DNA from: CAZGMC01 sp964526565
Lineage (GTDB): Bacteria > Pseudomonadota > Alphaproteobacteria > DSM-16000 > Inquilinaceae
NCBI GenBank assembly: GCA_964526565.1
Contig: CAZGMC010000019.1
Coordinates: 1 to 50,361 of the forward strand
Length of the DNA stretch: 50,361 nt
Direction of reading: 5' to 3'
In this document: one piece after another, positions 25,401 to 34,024 of the stretch
Numbering within the stretch: the first letter of the stretch is position 1
How the letters are laid out: each line of letters begins with the position of its first letter
Translations under genes and position numbers: made by a program
Notes under the pieces: generated by a model
What the model saw: only the letters and a program-made list of their open reading frames with translations
Database searches by the model: none
What the model was told of the DNA's origin: nothing

Positions 25401-25678
25401 GGGTGCGGCCGATCTTCATGTCGACCCTGACCAGCATCTTCGGCATGCTGCCGCTGGTGCTGTTCCCCGGCGCCGGGTCCGAGCTGTACCGCGGGCTGGG
25501 CTCGGTGGTGGTCGGCGGCCTGGCCCTGTCGGCGGTGCTGACCCTGCTGATCATCCCGCCGCTGATGACCATGTTCATGGCGGTGATCGAGGCGCATTCC
25601 CGGCGTGGCCGCGGCCCCGCTCCGGCGGCGCCGGACGAAGAGCCGGCCGCGGTGCCGGCCCGCAAGGCGGCGGAATAG
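22457..25678 (+). CDS. RND-family efflux transporter, inner-membrane subunit
   Basis: 1073 residues with two TM1 + periplasmic loop + TM2-6 repeats, as in AcrB. The N-terminus MNLIHLAIQRPIAVMAAVLMIV and FGYVALETIPIQLTPDV are standard. TM4 contains GMVVDAAIVVLEN with a single Asp (residue 410), where drug pumps such as AcrB have Asp-Asp. The partner TM10 segment is IVVNNAILLVHQ with Asn where AcrB has Lys940. Energised by proton influx, such pumps export drugs, lipids or metals; the single TM4 Asp is also seen in heavy-metal members, but substrate cannot be decided. The ureE start lies four bases after its stop, which is unusual. Confidence 0.95.
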   Translation: MNLIHLAIQRPIAVMAAVLMIVMFGYVALETIPIQLTPDVNRPVIQIETQWPGAAPAEVEREIVNRQEEALRGLEGVEEMISSSQQGQAEITLTFGVGTDMNRALLLTANRLDRVTGYPDEADEPTISTADSNDNAIAWFSLVAAPGNDRAIYTYGEFAEDFIEARLERVPGVAEANVFGGAESEMQVVIDPVRMARYRLTVPEVVRALREANVSLSAGDVEEGKRRYVVRTEGEFTTLDEVRAVLVRSIVDDEGGVVSRVTIDDIADVRFGYKEPGAHIRWLGRPALAVNAQRETGANVIEVMAGIRAAVEELNAGVIPAHGLEFRQLYDETIYINSALDLVQQNIVIGGALAAVVLLLFLRSGRATLVVSLAIPVSVVGSFVAMAALGRSINVISLAGLAFAVGMVVDAAIVVLENIYRLRQQGMPAPQAAYRGAAQVWGAVLVSALTTVMVFIPILVMELEVGQLFRDIAVAISVSVLLSLLVAVTVIPALSARLLDNPGVGESATRLRLPGVDGAAQVFLRGVQAFTHAIVRSKLLALGVVGVVAGVCIFATIQLLPDLEYLPEGNRNFIFGRVIPPSGYNLDTSTTIARRLEDAVRPHWASEATPESPAQEPLIENFFFVALNNFSFIGASAVEEQRAAELIPVLATPIYREPGTIGFVGQASLFGRGIGGSRSINLDISGGDLETILGVASRAAGLVLQTLPLSEGHQFRPIPALQLGAPELRIHPDRLRLADNGVTAAALGDTVDAFNDGLRVAEITVEGRRIDLTLRGPQGLIAETQGIGAIPVVTSTGMIIPVESLADVVLTAGPTEIRHSERVRTVTLEIKPGAGMALETALNLISGNVIAPLQEEGLPPGVTLGLTGTADELQKTWNEMVLNLVLALAIVYLVMAVLFDSFWYPLIIMLSVPLATAGGVAGLALLNLFIDQPLDMLTLLGFVILIGIVVNNAILLVHQSLHHFRTEGLEPEAAIVAATRNRVRPIFMSTLTSIFGMLPLVLFPGAGSELYRGLGSVVVGGLALSAVLTLLIIPPLMTMFMAVIEAHSRRGRGPAPAAPDEEPAAVPARKAAE

Positions 25679-25682
25679 GCCC

Positions 25683-26186
25683 ATGGCCACGCCCGGCAGC
25701 GACCCGCCGCCAACGCCGTCCGGCCTCAGGCGCGCCGGCCGCGCCGCCCCCGCCGGTTCGTGGCCGGCCGGCCAGGCCATCGATACGGTCACCCTGGCGT
25801 ACGATGACCGGCACCGCCGGCGCGTACGCCTGACCACCGACGGCGGCCTGGACGTGTTGCTCGATCTGCCACGGGCCGCAATCCTGACCGACGGTGACGG
25901 ATTGTACCTTGACGACGGCGGCTGGATCGGCATTCATGCCGTAGTGGAGGATGTGATCGAGGTCACCGCCGGCTCGCCGGGCGACCTGCCCAGGCTGGCT
26001 TGGCACATCGGCAACCGGCACTGTCCGGCCCAGTTCGCGGGCGACCGCATTCTGATCCGGGCCGATCATGTCATTGCCGAGATGCTGCGTGGACTCGGTG
26101 CCGTCCTGCGGCCGTACCAGGCCCCCTTCACCCCTGAAAGCGGAGCGTACGCCGACCGGCACAGTCACCCCCATTCCCATCGATAA
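25683..26186 (+). CDS. ureE: Urease accessory protein, nickel chaperone
   Basis: 167 residues. UreE delivers Ni2+ to the urease (or hydrogenase) maturation complex. The N-terminal domain has TLAYDDRHRRRVRLTTDGG and LLDLPRAAILTDGDGLYL; the C-terminal ferredoxin-like domain has AWHIGNRHCPAQF with the conserved metal-binding His and LRADH-type VIAEML. The C-terminal tail DRHSHPHSHR is His-rich, as in many nickel-storing UreE proteins. A Pro/Ala-rich N-terminal extension of about 30 residues is extra. It starts four bases after the RND pump gene, with no ureD, ureA, ureB or ureC upstream. That makes the RND-ureEFG linkage notable. Confidence 0.93.
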   Translation: MATPGSDPPPTPSGLRRAGRAAPAGSWPAGQAIDTVTLAYDDRHRRRVRLTTDGGLDVLLDLPRAAILTDGDGLYLDDGGWIGIHAVVEDVIEVTAGSPGDLPRLAWHIGNRHCPAQFAGDRILIRADHVIAEMLRGLGAVLRPYQAPFTPESGAYADRHSHPHSHR

Positions 26187-26270
26187 ACGTATAACGCCCC
26201 GGAAAGACGGATAAGGCCCCGGAAGGCGCGCCCTTGCCACCGCTGTAGACCACCCTGAGGGGCAGCATTC

Positions 26271-26959
26271 ATGCACGACCGAGCGCTTTACCGCTTGATG
26301 ACCTGGATGTCGCCGGCCTATCCCGTCGGCGGCTACAGCTACAGCCACGGCCTTGAATTCGCCGTCGACGCCCATCTGGTCCGCGACCGCGACAGCCTGG
26401 CCGGGTGGCTTGCGGCGCTGATCACCCACGGCGCCGGCCAGCTCGACGCCGTGCTGTTCCGTGCGGCGTACGAGGCGGCCGCGGCGTACGATGACGATGC
26501 CTTCGCCGAGGTGGCGGAGCTCGGCGCGGCCCTGCTGGCGACGGCCGAGACCGCCCTGGAAAGCACGGCGCAGGGCGCCGCCTTCCTGGCCACCACGCGC
26601 GCCGCCTGGCCCGGCCCGGCGCTGGAGCGGATGGCGGCCACCTGGGACGGCCCGATCGTCTATCCGGTCGCCGTGGCCCTGGCCTGCGCTGCGCGGCCGG
26701 TCGACGAGCGCGTCCCGCTGCCCTTGGCCCTGACCGCGTACCTGCACGCGTACGCCGCCAACTTCGTCTCGGCGGCCGTACGTCTGGTGCCGCTCGGCCA
26801 GACCGATGGGCAACTGGTCATCGCCGCGTTGGAGCGGCCGATCCTGGAGGCCGTACGCCGCGCCCTGGCGACGCCGCTCGACGACCTGGGTTCGGCCACG
26901 CCGATGATCGACTGGGCCTCGATGCGGCACGAGACCCAGTACGCCCGGCTGTTCCGGTC

Positions 26960-26963
<4 letters not shown>
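26271..26963 (+). CDS. ureF: Urease accessory protein UreF
   Basis: 230 residues, all-helical. The diagnostic N-terminus is LMTWMSPAYPVGGYSYSHGLE; the middle carries ESTAQGAAFL-type segments, and the C-terminal half has PLALTAYLHAYAANFVSAAVRLVPLGQTDGQ in pieces. UreF bridges UreD-urease and UreG and acts as a fidelity factor in Ni/CO2 loading. GAGGGG lies eight bases before the ATG. The gap after ureE is 84 bp and holds a short imperfect direct repeat of CCCCGGAA. The stop overlaps the ureG start by ATGA. No urease structural subunit is in the window. Confidence 0.95.
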
Positions 26964-27604
<641 letters not shown>

Positions 27605-27780
27605 GTCGGCCGGAGCGCAGCGACGCCCGACAACCGGCTCGCCACCGGCACCACCGTTCTCGCCGCCATCCTGACCCGTGGACCATCGCCCGGCGGCATC
27701 TCTGCGGTGTCGGCACGGTCTGTACCAGTATAGACCGAGTATCGTTTGGACCAACAGCGCCCTCCCGGCCGAAAATCCCC

Positions 27781-27888
27781 CGTCACTGCGAGCGCAGCGA
27801 AGCAGTCCAGCCGCGGCGGCGCCCGTTCAGCAAGACATGGACCGCGCTTGCGGCACCACTGGATTGCCACGCTTCGGTCGCAATGACG
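27781..27888. repeat. MITE-like inverted-repeat element, copy 1
   Basis: A 108-bp element with imperfect terminal inverted repeats of about 30 bp: CGTCACTGCGAGCGCAGCGA at the left and, on the other strand from the right end, CGTCATTGCGACCGAAGCG. A second copy is at 35534-35642. There is no coding capacity, so it is non-autonomous or a folded extragenic palindrome. The remaining gene-free sequence between ureG and the Uma2 gene (27605-27997) shows nothing else recognisable. Confidence 0.82.
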
Positions 27889-27997
27889 GTGGGCGTGCGG
27901 CAATACAGGTGCGGACCGCGCCGCCAAGGGCACCCCTGGCTAGAGATTGATTTGCACAACGTGTCTTGGCTCGCATGAACCCTGCTGTTGCATGTGT

Positions 27998-28573
27998 TCA
28001 ATTGCCCTGGATGAACATCCCGGCATAAAGCCCATCCACGTCCAGCATCAGACCTGGCGGATCCAGCGTCAGGCTGCCGCCGGTCACGATGCGGGTGTCG
28101 ATCCGGTCGGGGGCCGTGCGGGCATGGTGGATGAGGACGGGGCGCTCGGTCTTGAGCAGCAGGTAGTGGTGGACCCCGGGCAGGCGGAAGTAGTCGTCCA
28201 GCTTGGCGCCGGCGTCGCGGCCAGTGGTGGAGGGCGACAGGACCTCCACCACGATCACCGGGGCCGGCACCAGCACCGCGTCGCCCGGCACCCGGTCGCC
28301 GCAGGTGACGACGGCGTCAGGCTCGTAGGCGGTGTGGTCGTCGATCGGCACCGTGGCGCCGTCGGGCAGTGCCTCGCAGGGCAGGCCGCGGGCAGCGATG
28401 GCATCGGCCAGCGCCCGCCAGACGCGGGCCTTGAGGCGCAGGTGGGCGACCCGCTCCGGCGCCATGGCCACCGGCTCGCCGGCGACAAGCTCGTGGCGCG
28501 GGCCGTCCGGCCGGGACGCCCGCCAGGCCAGAAAGGCGTCGACTGTCATTGCCGTGCGCGCCGGTTCCGCCAT
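27998..28573 (-). CDS. Uma2-family (DUF820) restriction-like nuclease fold protein
   Basis: 191 residues of the Uma2 family, a PD-(D/E)XK nuclease fold expanded in cyanobacteria and some proteobacteria. Family segments: MTVDAFLAWRAS at the start, HELVAGEPVAMAP, YEPDAVVTCGDR (the PD), IVVEVLSPST (the E-V) followed by DAGAKLDDYFRLPGV with the catalytic-type Lys, and a C-terminal YAGMF. Many members derive from mobile elements and their cellular targets are unknown. Its end is about 110 bp from a MITE copy. Start at ATG; an ATG eight codons further in is an alternative. Confidence 0.9.
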   Translation of the reverse strand: MAEPARTAMTVDAFLAWRASRPDGPRHELVAGEPVAMAPERVAHLRLKARVWRALADAIAARGLPCEALPDGATVPIDDHTAYEPDAVVTCGDRVPGDAVLVPAPVIVVEVLSPSTTGRDAGAKLDDYFRLPGVHHYLLLKTERPVLIHHARTAPDRIDTRIVTGGSLTLDPPGLMLDVDGLYAGMFIQGN

Positions 28574-28662
28574 CGAGCCACCTCTTCCCTGACCGGCTCG
28601 GTACGCCGCGCCGCGGCCCCGCCATGGCCGCCGCGCTGCGCACCCGCCTCACATGGTCGGCC

Positions 28663-30318
28663 TCACATGTTTGGATAATTCGGCCCGCCGCCGCCTTCGG
28701 GGACGGTCCAGACGATGTTCTGCCTCGGGTCCTTGATGTCGCAAGTCTTGCAGTGCACGCAGTTCTGCGCGTTGATCACGAAGCGCGGGTTCGAGCCGTC
28801 GTCGTCGCGCACCACCTCGTAAACCCCGGCCGGGCAATAGCGCTGGGCCGGCTCGTCGAACAGCGGCAGGTTGTGCTCGATCGGGATCGACGGGTCCTTC
28901 AGCCGCAGGTGGACCGGCTGGTCCTCCTCGTGGTTGGTGTTCGAGACGAACACCGACGACAGCTTGTCGAAGCTGAGCACCCCGTCCGGCTTCGGGTATG
29001 CGATCGGCCGCGCGTCGGCCGCCTTGCGCAGGGTCTCGTGGTCGGCATGGCGGTGGCGCAGGGTCCACGGCGTGCGCCCGCCCAGGATCATCTCCATGCC
29101 GGAGTAGGCCATGCCGGCCGTGCGGCCCCAGCGGAACGCCGGACGCACATTGCGCACCGCCTTCAGCTCCTCGTACAGCCAGCTCTGGCGGAACGCCTCG
29201 GGATAGGCGGTCAGCTCGTCGTGGCCCGCCGCGCCGCCCTTCAGCGCCGCGAACGCTGCCTCGGCGGCCAGCATGGCGCTCTTCATGGCGCCGTGGGTGC
29301 CCTTGATCTTGGGCACGTTGAGGAACCCGGCCGAGCAGCCGACGATGCAGCCGCCGGGGAAGACCAGCTTCGGGATCGACTGCAGCCCACCCTCGTTGAG
29401 CGCCCGCGCGCCGTACGAGATGCGCCGGCCGCCCTCCAGGAAGGTGCGGATATAGGGGTGGGTCTTGAAGCGCTGGAACTCGTCGAACGGCGACAGGTAC
29501 GGGTTCTTGTAGTCGAGGGCGACGACGAAGCCGATCGAGACCTGGTTGTCCTCCAGGTGGTACATGAAGTAGCCGCCGTACGTCTCCTTGTCCAGCGGCC
29601 AGCCGACGCCGTGCGAGACCAGGCCGAGCTGGTGCTTCGCCGGCTCGATCTCCCACAGCTCCTTCAGGCCGATGCCGTAGGTCTGCGGGTCGACGCCGCG
29701 GCGCAGGTCGTAGCGGGCGAACAGGTCCTTGGCCAGCGAGCCGCGCACGCCCTCGGCAATGAACGTGTACCTGGCGTGCAGTTCCATGCCCGGCTGGTGG
29801 TTGGCGGTGCGCTCGCCGTCGCGGCCGATGCCCATGTCGCCGGTGGCCACGCCCTTGACCGAGCCGTCGTCGTGGTACAGCACCTCGGCGGCGGCAAAGC
29901 CGGGATAGATCTCGACGCCCAGTCCCTCGGCCTGCTCGGCCAGCCAGCGGCACAGATTGCCCAGGCTGATGGCGTAGTTGCCGTGGTTGTGGAACGGCTT
30001 GGGCAGCAGCCAGCCGGGGAAGCGGCGCGCCCCCGTTGCGGTCAGCATCATGAACTCGTCGCAGCTGACCGGGGCGTTCAGCGGCGCCCCCTTGTCCGGC
30101 CAGTCGGGGATCAGCTCGTTGAGCGCGCGCGGCTCCAGCACCGCACCCGACAGGATGTGGGCGCCGACTTCCGAGCCCTTCTCCAGTACGCACACGCTGA
30201 CGTCGTGGTCCTGTTCTGCCGCCAGTTGCTTCAGCCGGATCGCCGCGCTCAGGCCGGCAGGCCCGGCGCCGACGATCACGACGTCGTATTCCATGGATTC
30301 GCGTTCCACGTCCGTCAC
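28663..30318 (-). CDS. Electron transfer flavoprotein-ubiquinone oxidoreductase
   Basis: 551 residues, the normal bacterial ETF-QO length. It passes electrons from reduced ETF (fatty-acid and amino-acid dehydrogenation) to ubiquinone at the membrane. The FAD Rossmann motif VVIVGAGPAGLSAAIRL is near the N-terminus, and GCSAGFLNVPKIKGTH lies in the middle. The C-terminal 4Fe-4S ligands are in RYCPAGVYEV and NCVHCKTCDIKDP, with the ending PNYPNM close to family consensus. The GTG start is preceded by GGAGGGGG; an ATG eight codons in (30294) is an alternative. Transcribed divergently from the uracil-DNA glycosylase gene across 86 bp. etfAB are not in the window. Confidence 0.95.
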   Translation of the reverse strand: MTDVERESMEYDVVIVGAGPAGLSAAIRLKQLAAEQDHDVSVCVLEKGSEVGAHILSGAVLEPRALNELIPDWPDKGAPLNAPVSCDEFMMLTATGARRFPGWLLPKPFHNHGNYAISLGNLCRWLAEQAEGLGVEIYPGFAAAEVLYHDDGSVKGVATGDMGIGRDGERTANHQPGMELHARYTFIAEGVRGSLAKDLFARYDLRRGVDPQTYGIGLKELWEIEPAKHQLGLVSHGVGWPLDKETYGGYFMYHLEDNQVSIGFVVALDYKNPYLSPFDEFQRFKTHPYIRTFLEGGRRISYGARALNEGGLQSIPKLVFPGGCIVGCSAGFLNVPKIKGTHGAMKSAMLAAEAAFAALKGGAAGHDELTAYPEAFRQSWLYEELKAVRNVRPAFRWGRTAGMAYSGMEMILGGRTPWTLRHRHADHETLRKAADARPIAYPKPDGVLSFDKLSSVFVSNTNHEEDQPVHLRLKDPSIPIEHNLPLFDEPAQRYCPAGVYEVVRDDDGSNPRFVINAQNCVHCKTCDIKDPRQNIVWTVPEGGGGPNYPNM

Positions 30319-30404
30319 GATCCCCCTCCAGCAGGTCTCTGAATAAGCCGCGACTGTGGCGGCCGGCTGGGATTGCCCGTCAGGATAAGCCATATTTAAG
30401 GGCC

Positions 30405-31280
30405 ATGACCGCAGTGCAACAGATTGCCGCGCTGCTGCGCTACTACGAGGCGATGGGCGTCGACGCCACCGTGGCCGAATCGCCCGTCGACCTGACGGCC
30501 GTCGTGCCGGCGCACCGCAGCGACCCCACCGGGGCTGCCGCGGCAGTCCCGGCGTCCGCCGCCGCGCCGCAGCACCAGCCGCCGCCACAGGGCAGGGCGC
30601 CAGCGCCCGGCCCGTTCCCGGCCGACCCGCCGCCGCGCCGCCCGGCCGCCGCGCCGGTGCTGCCCGACAGCGAGTCAGCCATCGCCGACGCCCGCGCCCT
30701 GGCCACTGCCGCCGCCACGCTGGCCGAGCTGGAGGCCGCGGTGCGCGCCTTCGACGGCTGTCCGCTGAAGGCCACGGCGACCACCACGGTGTTCTGCGAC
30801 GGCAACCCCGACGCCGACCTGATGATCGTCGGCGAGGCGCCGGGGGCCGAAGAGGACCGTCAGGGGCGGCCCTTCGTCGGCCCGGCCGGGCAACTGCTGG
30901 ACCGCATGCTGGCCGCCATCGGCCGCGACCGGACCAGCACCTACATCAGCAACATCCTGTTCTGGCGGCCACCCGGCAACCGCCAGCCCAACAGCAACGA
31001 GATCGCCATCTGCCTGCCGTTCGTCGAGCGGCACATCGCCCTGAAGCGGCCGAAGGTGCTGGTCCTGGCCGGCAACACCTCGGCCAAGGGGCTGCTCGAC
31101 ACGACAGAGGGGATCACCCGGCTGCGCGGCCGCTGGCTCGACCTGGCCGTGCCCGGCCTGGCCGTGCCGGTGCCGACGGTGGCGATCTACCACCCGGCCT
31201 ACCTGCTGCGCCAGCCGGCCATGAAGCGCCACGTCTGGCGCGACCTGCTGGAGATCAAGGCACGGCTGGAGCGCCCGTGA
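30405..31280 (+). CDS. Family 4-type uracil-DNA glycosylase
   Basis: 291 residues. A variable Ala/Pro-rich N-terminal region (about residues 20-90) precedes the catalytic domain. The domain has LMIVGEAPGAEEDRQGRPFV with the family 4 catalytic Glu motif, GPAGQLLDRMLAAIG, YISNILFWRPPGNR, and the C-terminal IYHPAYLLRQ holding the conserved His. It removes uracil from DNA. Of the four Fe-S ligands of canonical family 4, the positions corresponding to the second (DGC, residue 119) and the fourth (ICLPF, residue 203) remain; the first is Phe-like and the third is Trp (FWRPP). Cluster binding is therefore doubtful. This Trp variant is familiar from alphaproteobacterial homologues. Confidence 0.93.
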   Translation: MTAVQQIAALLRYYEAMGVDATVAESPVDLTAVVPAHRSDPTGAAAAVPASAAAPQHQPPPQGRAPAPGPFPADPPPRRPAAAPVLPDSESAIADARALATAAATLAELEAAVRAFDGCPLKATATTTVFCDGNPDADLMIVGEAPGAEEDRQGRPFVGPAGQLLDRMLAAIGRDRTSTYISNILFWRPPGNRQPNSNEIAICLPFVERHIALKRPKVLVLAGNTSAKGLLDTTEGITRLRGRWLDLAVPGLAVPVPTVAIYHPAYLLRQPAMKRHVWRDLLEIKARLERP

Positions 31281-31518
31281 GCCCGGCCCGGCGCTGGTCG
31301 GTCGGGGCCGTCAGCGAGACGAACTCGACGGCCAGCAGCAGCGTCGCCGTGACCGCGGCCATGGCCAGCGTCGCCGCGCCCAGGGGCGACAGCACGAACC
31401 CGATCAGGGCGGTGTTGCCGACGAACGGGTCGCCGCCGAGCGCCACCAGACGGTCGATCAGCACGACGCGGAGCGGTTCCAGGACGAACAGCGTGACCAG
31501 GCCCAGGGCGGCCCGCAA
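31255..31518 (-). pseudogene. Membrane fragment resembling GDPD membrane domain
   Basis: A frame of 87 residues from a TTG codon. It contains two hydrophobic segments (ALGLVTLFVLEPLRVVLIDRL and the longer LIGFVLSPLGAATLAMAAVTA region, given here in parts) separated by GGDPFVGNTAL. The pattern recalls the start of the glycerophosphodiester phosphodiesterase membrane domain. The frame ends inside the 3' end of the uracil-DNA glycosylase gene, so the rest of such a protein is missing. It begins 25 bp after the sensor kinase stop codon. It could be a truncated gene or a small membrane protein; the evidence is modest. Confidence 0.35.
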
Positions 31519-31543
31519 GAGCCATTGCCGGCGGCGGCCCGCC

Positions 31544-33688
31544 CTATCCGGCCATGCTGCGCCGGGAGCGGCGCTGCGGGTCGCCGGACAGGTGCCGGTC
31601 CGGCGGGAACACGAGCCGGGCGGTGGTGCCGTGGCCGGGCCGGCTGTCGAAGGTCAGGGCGCCGCCGTGCAGGACGATCATCTCCTTGACCAGCGCCACG
31701 CCCAGGCCGGTGCCGTTGCCCTTCTTGGTCACGTCGGACTCGGCCTGGTAGAACGGCTCGCCCAGGTGGGCCAGTTGCTCGGTCGTCATGCCGATGCCGG
31801 TGTCGGCCACCGTCAGGTGGACGCCGTCGCTGCACACCGCCACGGAGACGGTCACCGTGCCGTTGCGGGTGAACTTGACCGCGTTGGCCAGCAGGTTCAG
31901 CACCATGCGCTGCACCTGCAGGTCATCGGCCCGGATCGTCACCGGCTGGGCCGGCAGGTCGAGCCGGATGACGGTGCCGCCGGCACTGGCCATGGCGCCC
32001 ATCATGCCGGCCTTGTGCTCGACCAGGGCACCCAGGTCGACGGGCTCCTCCTTGAGCGACAGCTTGCCCGCCTCGATCTTGGTGATGTCCAGCACGTCGT
32101 TGATCAGACTCAGCAGGCCATGGCCGCTGCGGAGGATGTCGTCGGCATAGCCGCGGTAGCGGTCACCGCCCAGCGGCCCGAACATCTCCCGACTCAGGAT
32201 CTCCGAGAAGCCGATGATGGCATTGAGCGGTGTGCGCAGCTCGTGGCTCATGGTCGCCAGGAAGCGCGTCTTGGCGGCGCTGGCGGCGGTCACGGCGTCG
32301 GCGGCGCGGGCCAGCCGGGCCTCGCGCTCGCGCGCCTCGCTGACGTCGCGGACGATCGACAGGGCGCCGCCATCGGGCAGCGGCGCCACCTTGGCCTCGA
32401 AGGTGCGGCGCACGTCGTCGGGTCCGGGCAGGCCGTACTCGACGGTCTGCACGGCGCCGGTGTCCACCGCGCGGCGCAGCGCCTGCGTGCAGATCTGTGC
32501 CACCGGCCCCGGCAGCACGTCTTCGGCATGTCGGCCGATCAGCGCGTCGCGCGGCACATAGGTGCCGACGCCAGGGTCGTAGCAGTCGACATAGCGCCCC
32601 TCGGCGTCCTGGCGGAACATCAGGTCGGGGATGACCCGCAGCAGGGCCTGCGCCTCGGCCCGGGCCTGCTCGGCGCGCTGGCGCTCGCTTTCCTTGTGCT
32701 GCCGTTCCTCGACCAGCCGGCTGGCCAGCTGGCGCAGCTCGTCGGCCTGCCCGGCCAGCGCTGTGCCGCGCGCGGTGGCGACGGCGGCGAGGCGCCGCTG
32801 CCGCCAGTACATCAGCGAGACGACGGCCAGGAAGGTCAGCAGCGCGCTGACGGCAAGCTTGAGCACCCTCTCCAGCGGGATGCCGCCGCGCGCCATGTCC
32901 GGCAGCCAGCGCTCGTAGAGCGCATCGAAGGTGCCGTCGGCGATGACGATGGCGAGGCCGCCATTGAGCTGGGCCAGCAGCGCGGCGTTGCCCTTCTGCA
33001 CGGCGAAAGCATAACGCAGCGCGAAGCCGTCGAGCGACAGGCTGGCCGGCACCACGTTGTCGATGCCCAGCGCGTCGAGCACCAGCATGCCCTGCAGGCG
33101 GGGCGCCACCACCGCATCGAACTCGCCGGCGGCGACGCGGCGGAACGCCTCCTCCAGGCTCGGCACGGTCGCCAGGTCGTCGGCCCAGGGCTGGCGGCGG
33201 GCGTATTCGTGGGCGATGTCGTCGCCCATGACGACGATGTCCAGGGCCGGCAGGTCCAGCTCCGAAGCCACGTCGCGGGCGTCGTCGCGCATGAACACCG
33301 CGCCGTACGAGGTGATGAACGGCACCGTGAAATCGAGGTATTCCGCCCGCTCGGCGGAAATCGCGACGAACGGCAGGGCATCGAGCCGGCCGTCGCGCAG
33401 GTCGGCCAGGATCTCGCTCCACGGGCCGACGCGGAACGACACCTCCAGGTGCATGACCGCGGCGACGGCGCGGAACAGCTCGACGGAGAAGCCGGTCGCC
33501 TCGCCCGCGGACGTGACCAGGGCGAACGGCGGATAGTCCAGCTCGCTGCCCACCTGCACGGGCACCTCCGCGCGGGCCCCGGCGCCCGCCGGCGACACCG
33601 CCAGGCCCAGCGCGACGGCCGCGCCAATGGCGAAGCGGGCCGTGCGGGCCAAGCCTTGCGCTGGAGGAGCCTGACGAAACCGGAACAC
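31544..33688 (-). CDS. Sensor histidine kinase with periplasmic SBP_bac_3 domain and PAS
   Basis: 714 residues from a GTG that gives a proper signal peptide (ARTARFAIGAAVALGLAVSP). A periplasmic amino-acid-binding-type domain (about residues 42-265, GSELDYPPFALV, DALPFVAISAERAEYLDFTVP) is followed by one TM helix near 276-296 and a coiled coil. A PAS domain (about 350-450), HisKA with SHELRTPLNAIIGFSEIL near 478, and HATPase_c with DTGIGM (~628) and GTGLGVALVKEM (~660) complete it. It lacks a receiver domain. It should autophosphorylate on His in response to a small periplasmic solute. A TTG at 33787 is an alternative start. No response regulator is adjacent, so its partner is elsewhere. Confidence 0.9.
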   Translation of the reverse strand: MFRFRQAPPAQGLARTARFAIGAAVALGLAVSPAGAGARAEVPVQVGSELDYPPFALVTSAGEATGFSVELFRAVAAVMHLEVSFRVGPWSEILADLRDGRLDALPFVAISAERAEYLDFTVPFITSYGAVFMRDDARDVASELDLPALDIVVMGDDIAHEYARRQPWADDLATVPSLEEAFRRVAAGEFDAVVAPRLQGMLVLDALGIDNVVPASLSLDGFALRYAFAVQKGNAALLAQLNGGLAIVIADGTFDALYERWLPDMARGGIPLERVLKLAVSALLTFLAVVSLMYWRQRRLAAVATARGTALAGQADELRQLASRLVEERQHKESERQRAEQARAEAQALLRVIPDLMFRQDAEGRYVDCYDPGVGTYVPRDALIGRHAEDVLPGPVAQICTQALRRAVDTGAVQTVEYGLPGPDDVRRTFEAKVAPLPDGGALSIVRDVSEAREREARLARAADAVTAASAAKTRFLATMSHELRTPLNAIIGFSEILSREMFGPLGGDRYRGYADDILRSGHGLLSLINDVLDITKIEAGKLSLKEEPVDLGALVEHKAGMMGAMASAGGTVIRLDLPAQPVTIRADDLQVQRMVLNLLANAVKFTRNGTVTVSVAVCSDGVHLTVADTGIGMTTEQLAHLGEPFYQAESDVTKKGNGTGLGVALVKEMIVLHGGALTFDSRPGHGTTARLVFPPDRHLSGDPQRRSRRSMAG

Positions 33689-33791
33689 GGGGCGGCTCTT
33701 GCGTTCCTCGGGGGCGGCGCCGCCAGCGACGGCGATCGCGCCGTCCTGGCGGGGCCGTTTTGACGGGATGGTCGACGGTCGAGTCAATCAC

Positions 33792-33824
33792 TCAAGCTTG
33801 AACAAAACCTTAACCCTGCAGGGT
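33792..33824. promoter_or_regulatory. Two short perfect palindromes before the sensor kinase gene
   Basis: TCAAGCTTGA (33792-33801) and ACCCTGCAGGGT (33813-33824) lie in the 336-bp non-coding region between the leftward kinase and rightward ccmC genes. They could be operator half-sites. Nothing else in this region is identified with confidence, although the part at 33840-33910 is A+T-richer and probably contains a promoter. Confidence 0.25.
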
Positions 33825-34024
33825 CGCACCGATGGTCGCGGGTGCGCATGATTTGTTGTCCGTCACTTCGATCTATATTGCAAGGAACCAAGGTGTCAAA
33901 GAAGAAACCGCTCGTGTTGCGGCCCCGGCCGGCCATGGCCATATGACGCGACGGCCGGTCGGGCATTGCCGCGGTGCCCGGCAGCGGGCATTGTAATGCC
34001 AGGACGTCACGCTTGCGCGGCCGC

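Noticed and set aside
21287..25933. 1548-residue minus-strand open frame opposite the RND genes
   Set aside because: Low-complexity His/Gln/Asp/Arg composition, typical of an antisense shadow; the plus strand has complete RND adaptor and pump proteins.
27605..27780. Possible additional ure gene after ureG
   Set aside because: Frames are short with no likeness to UreD, UreJ or urease subunits.
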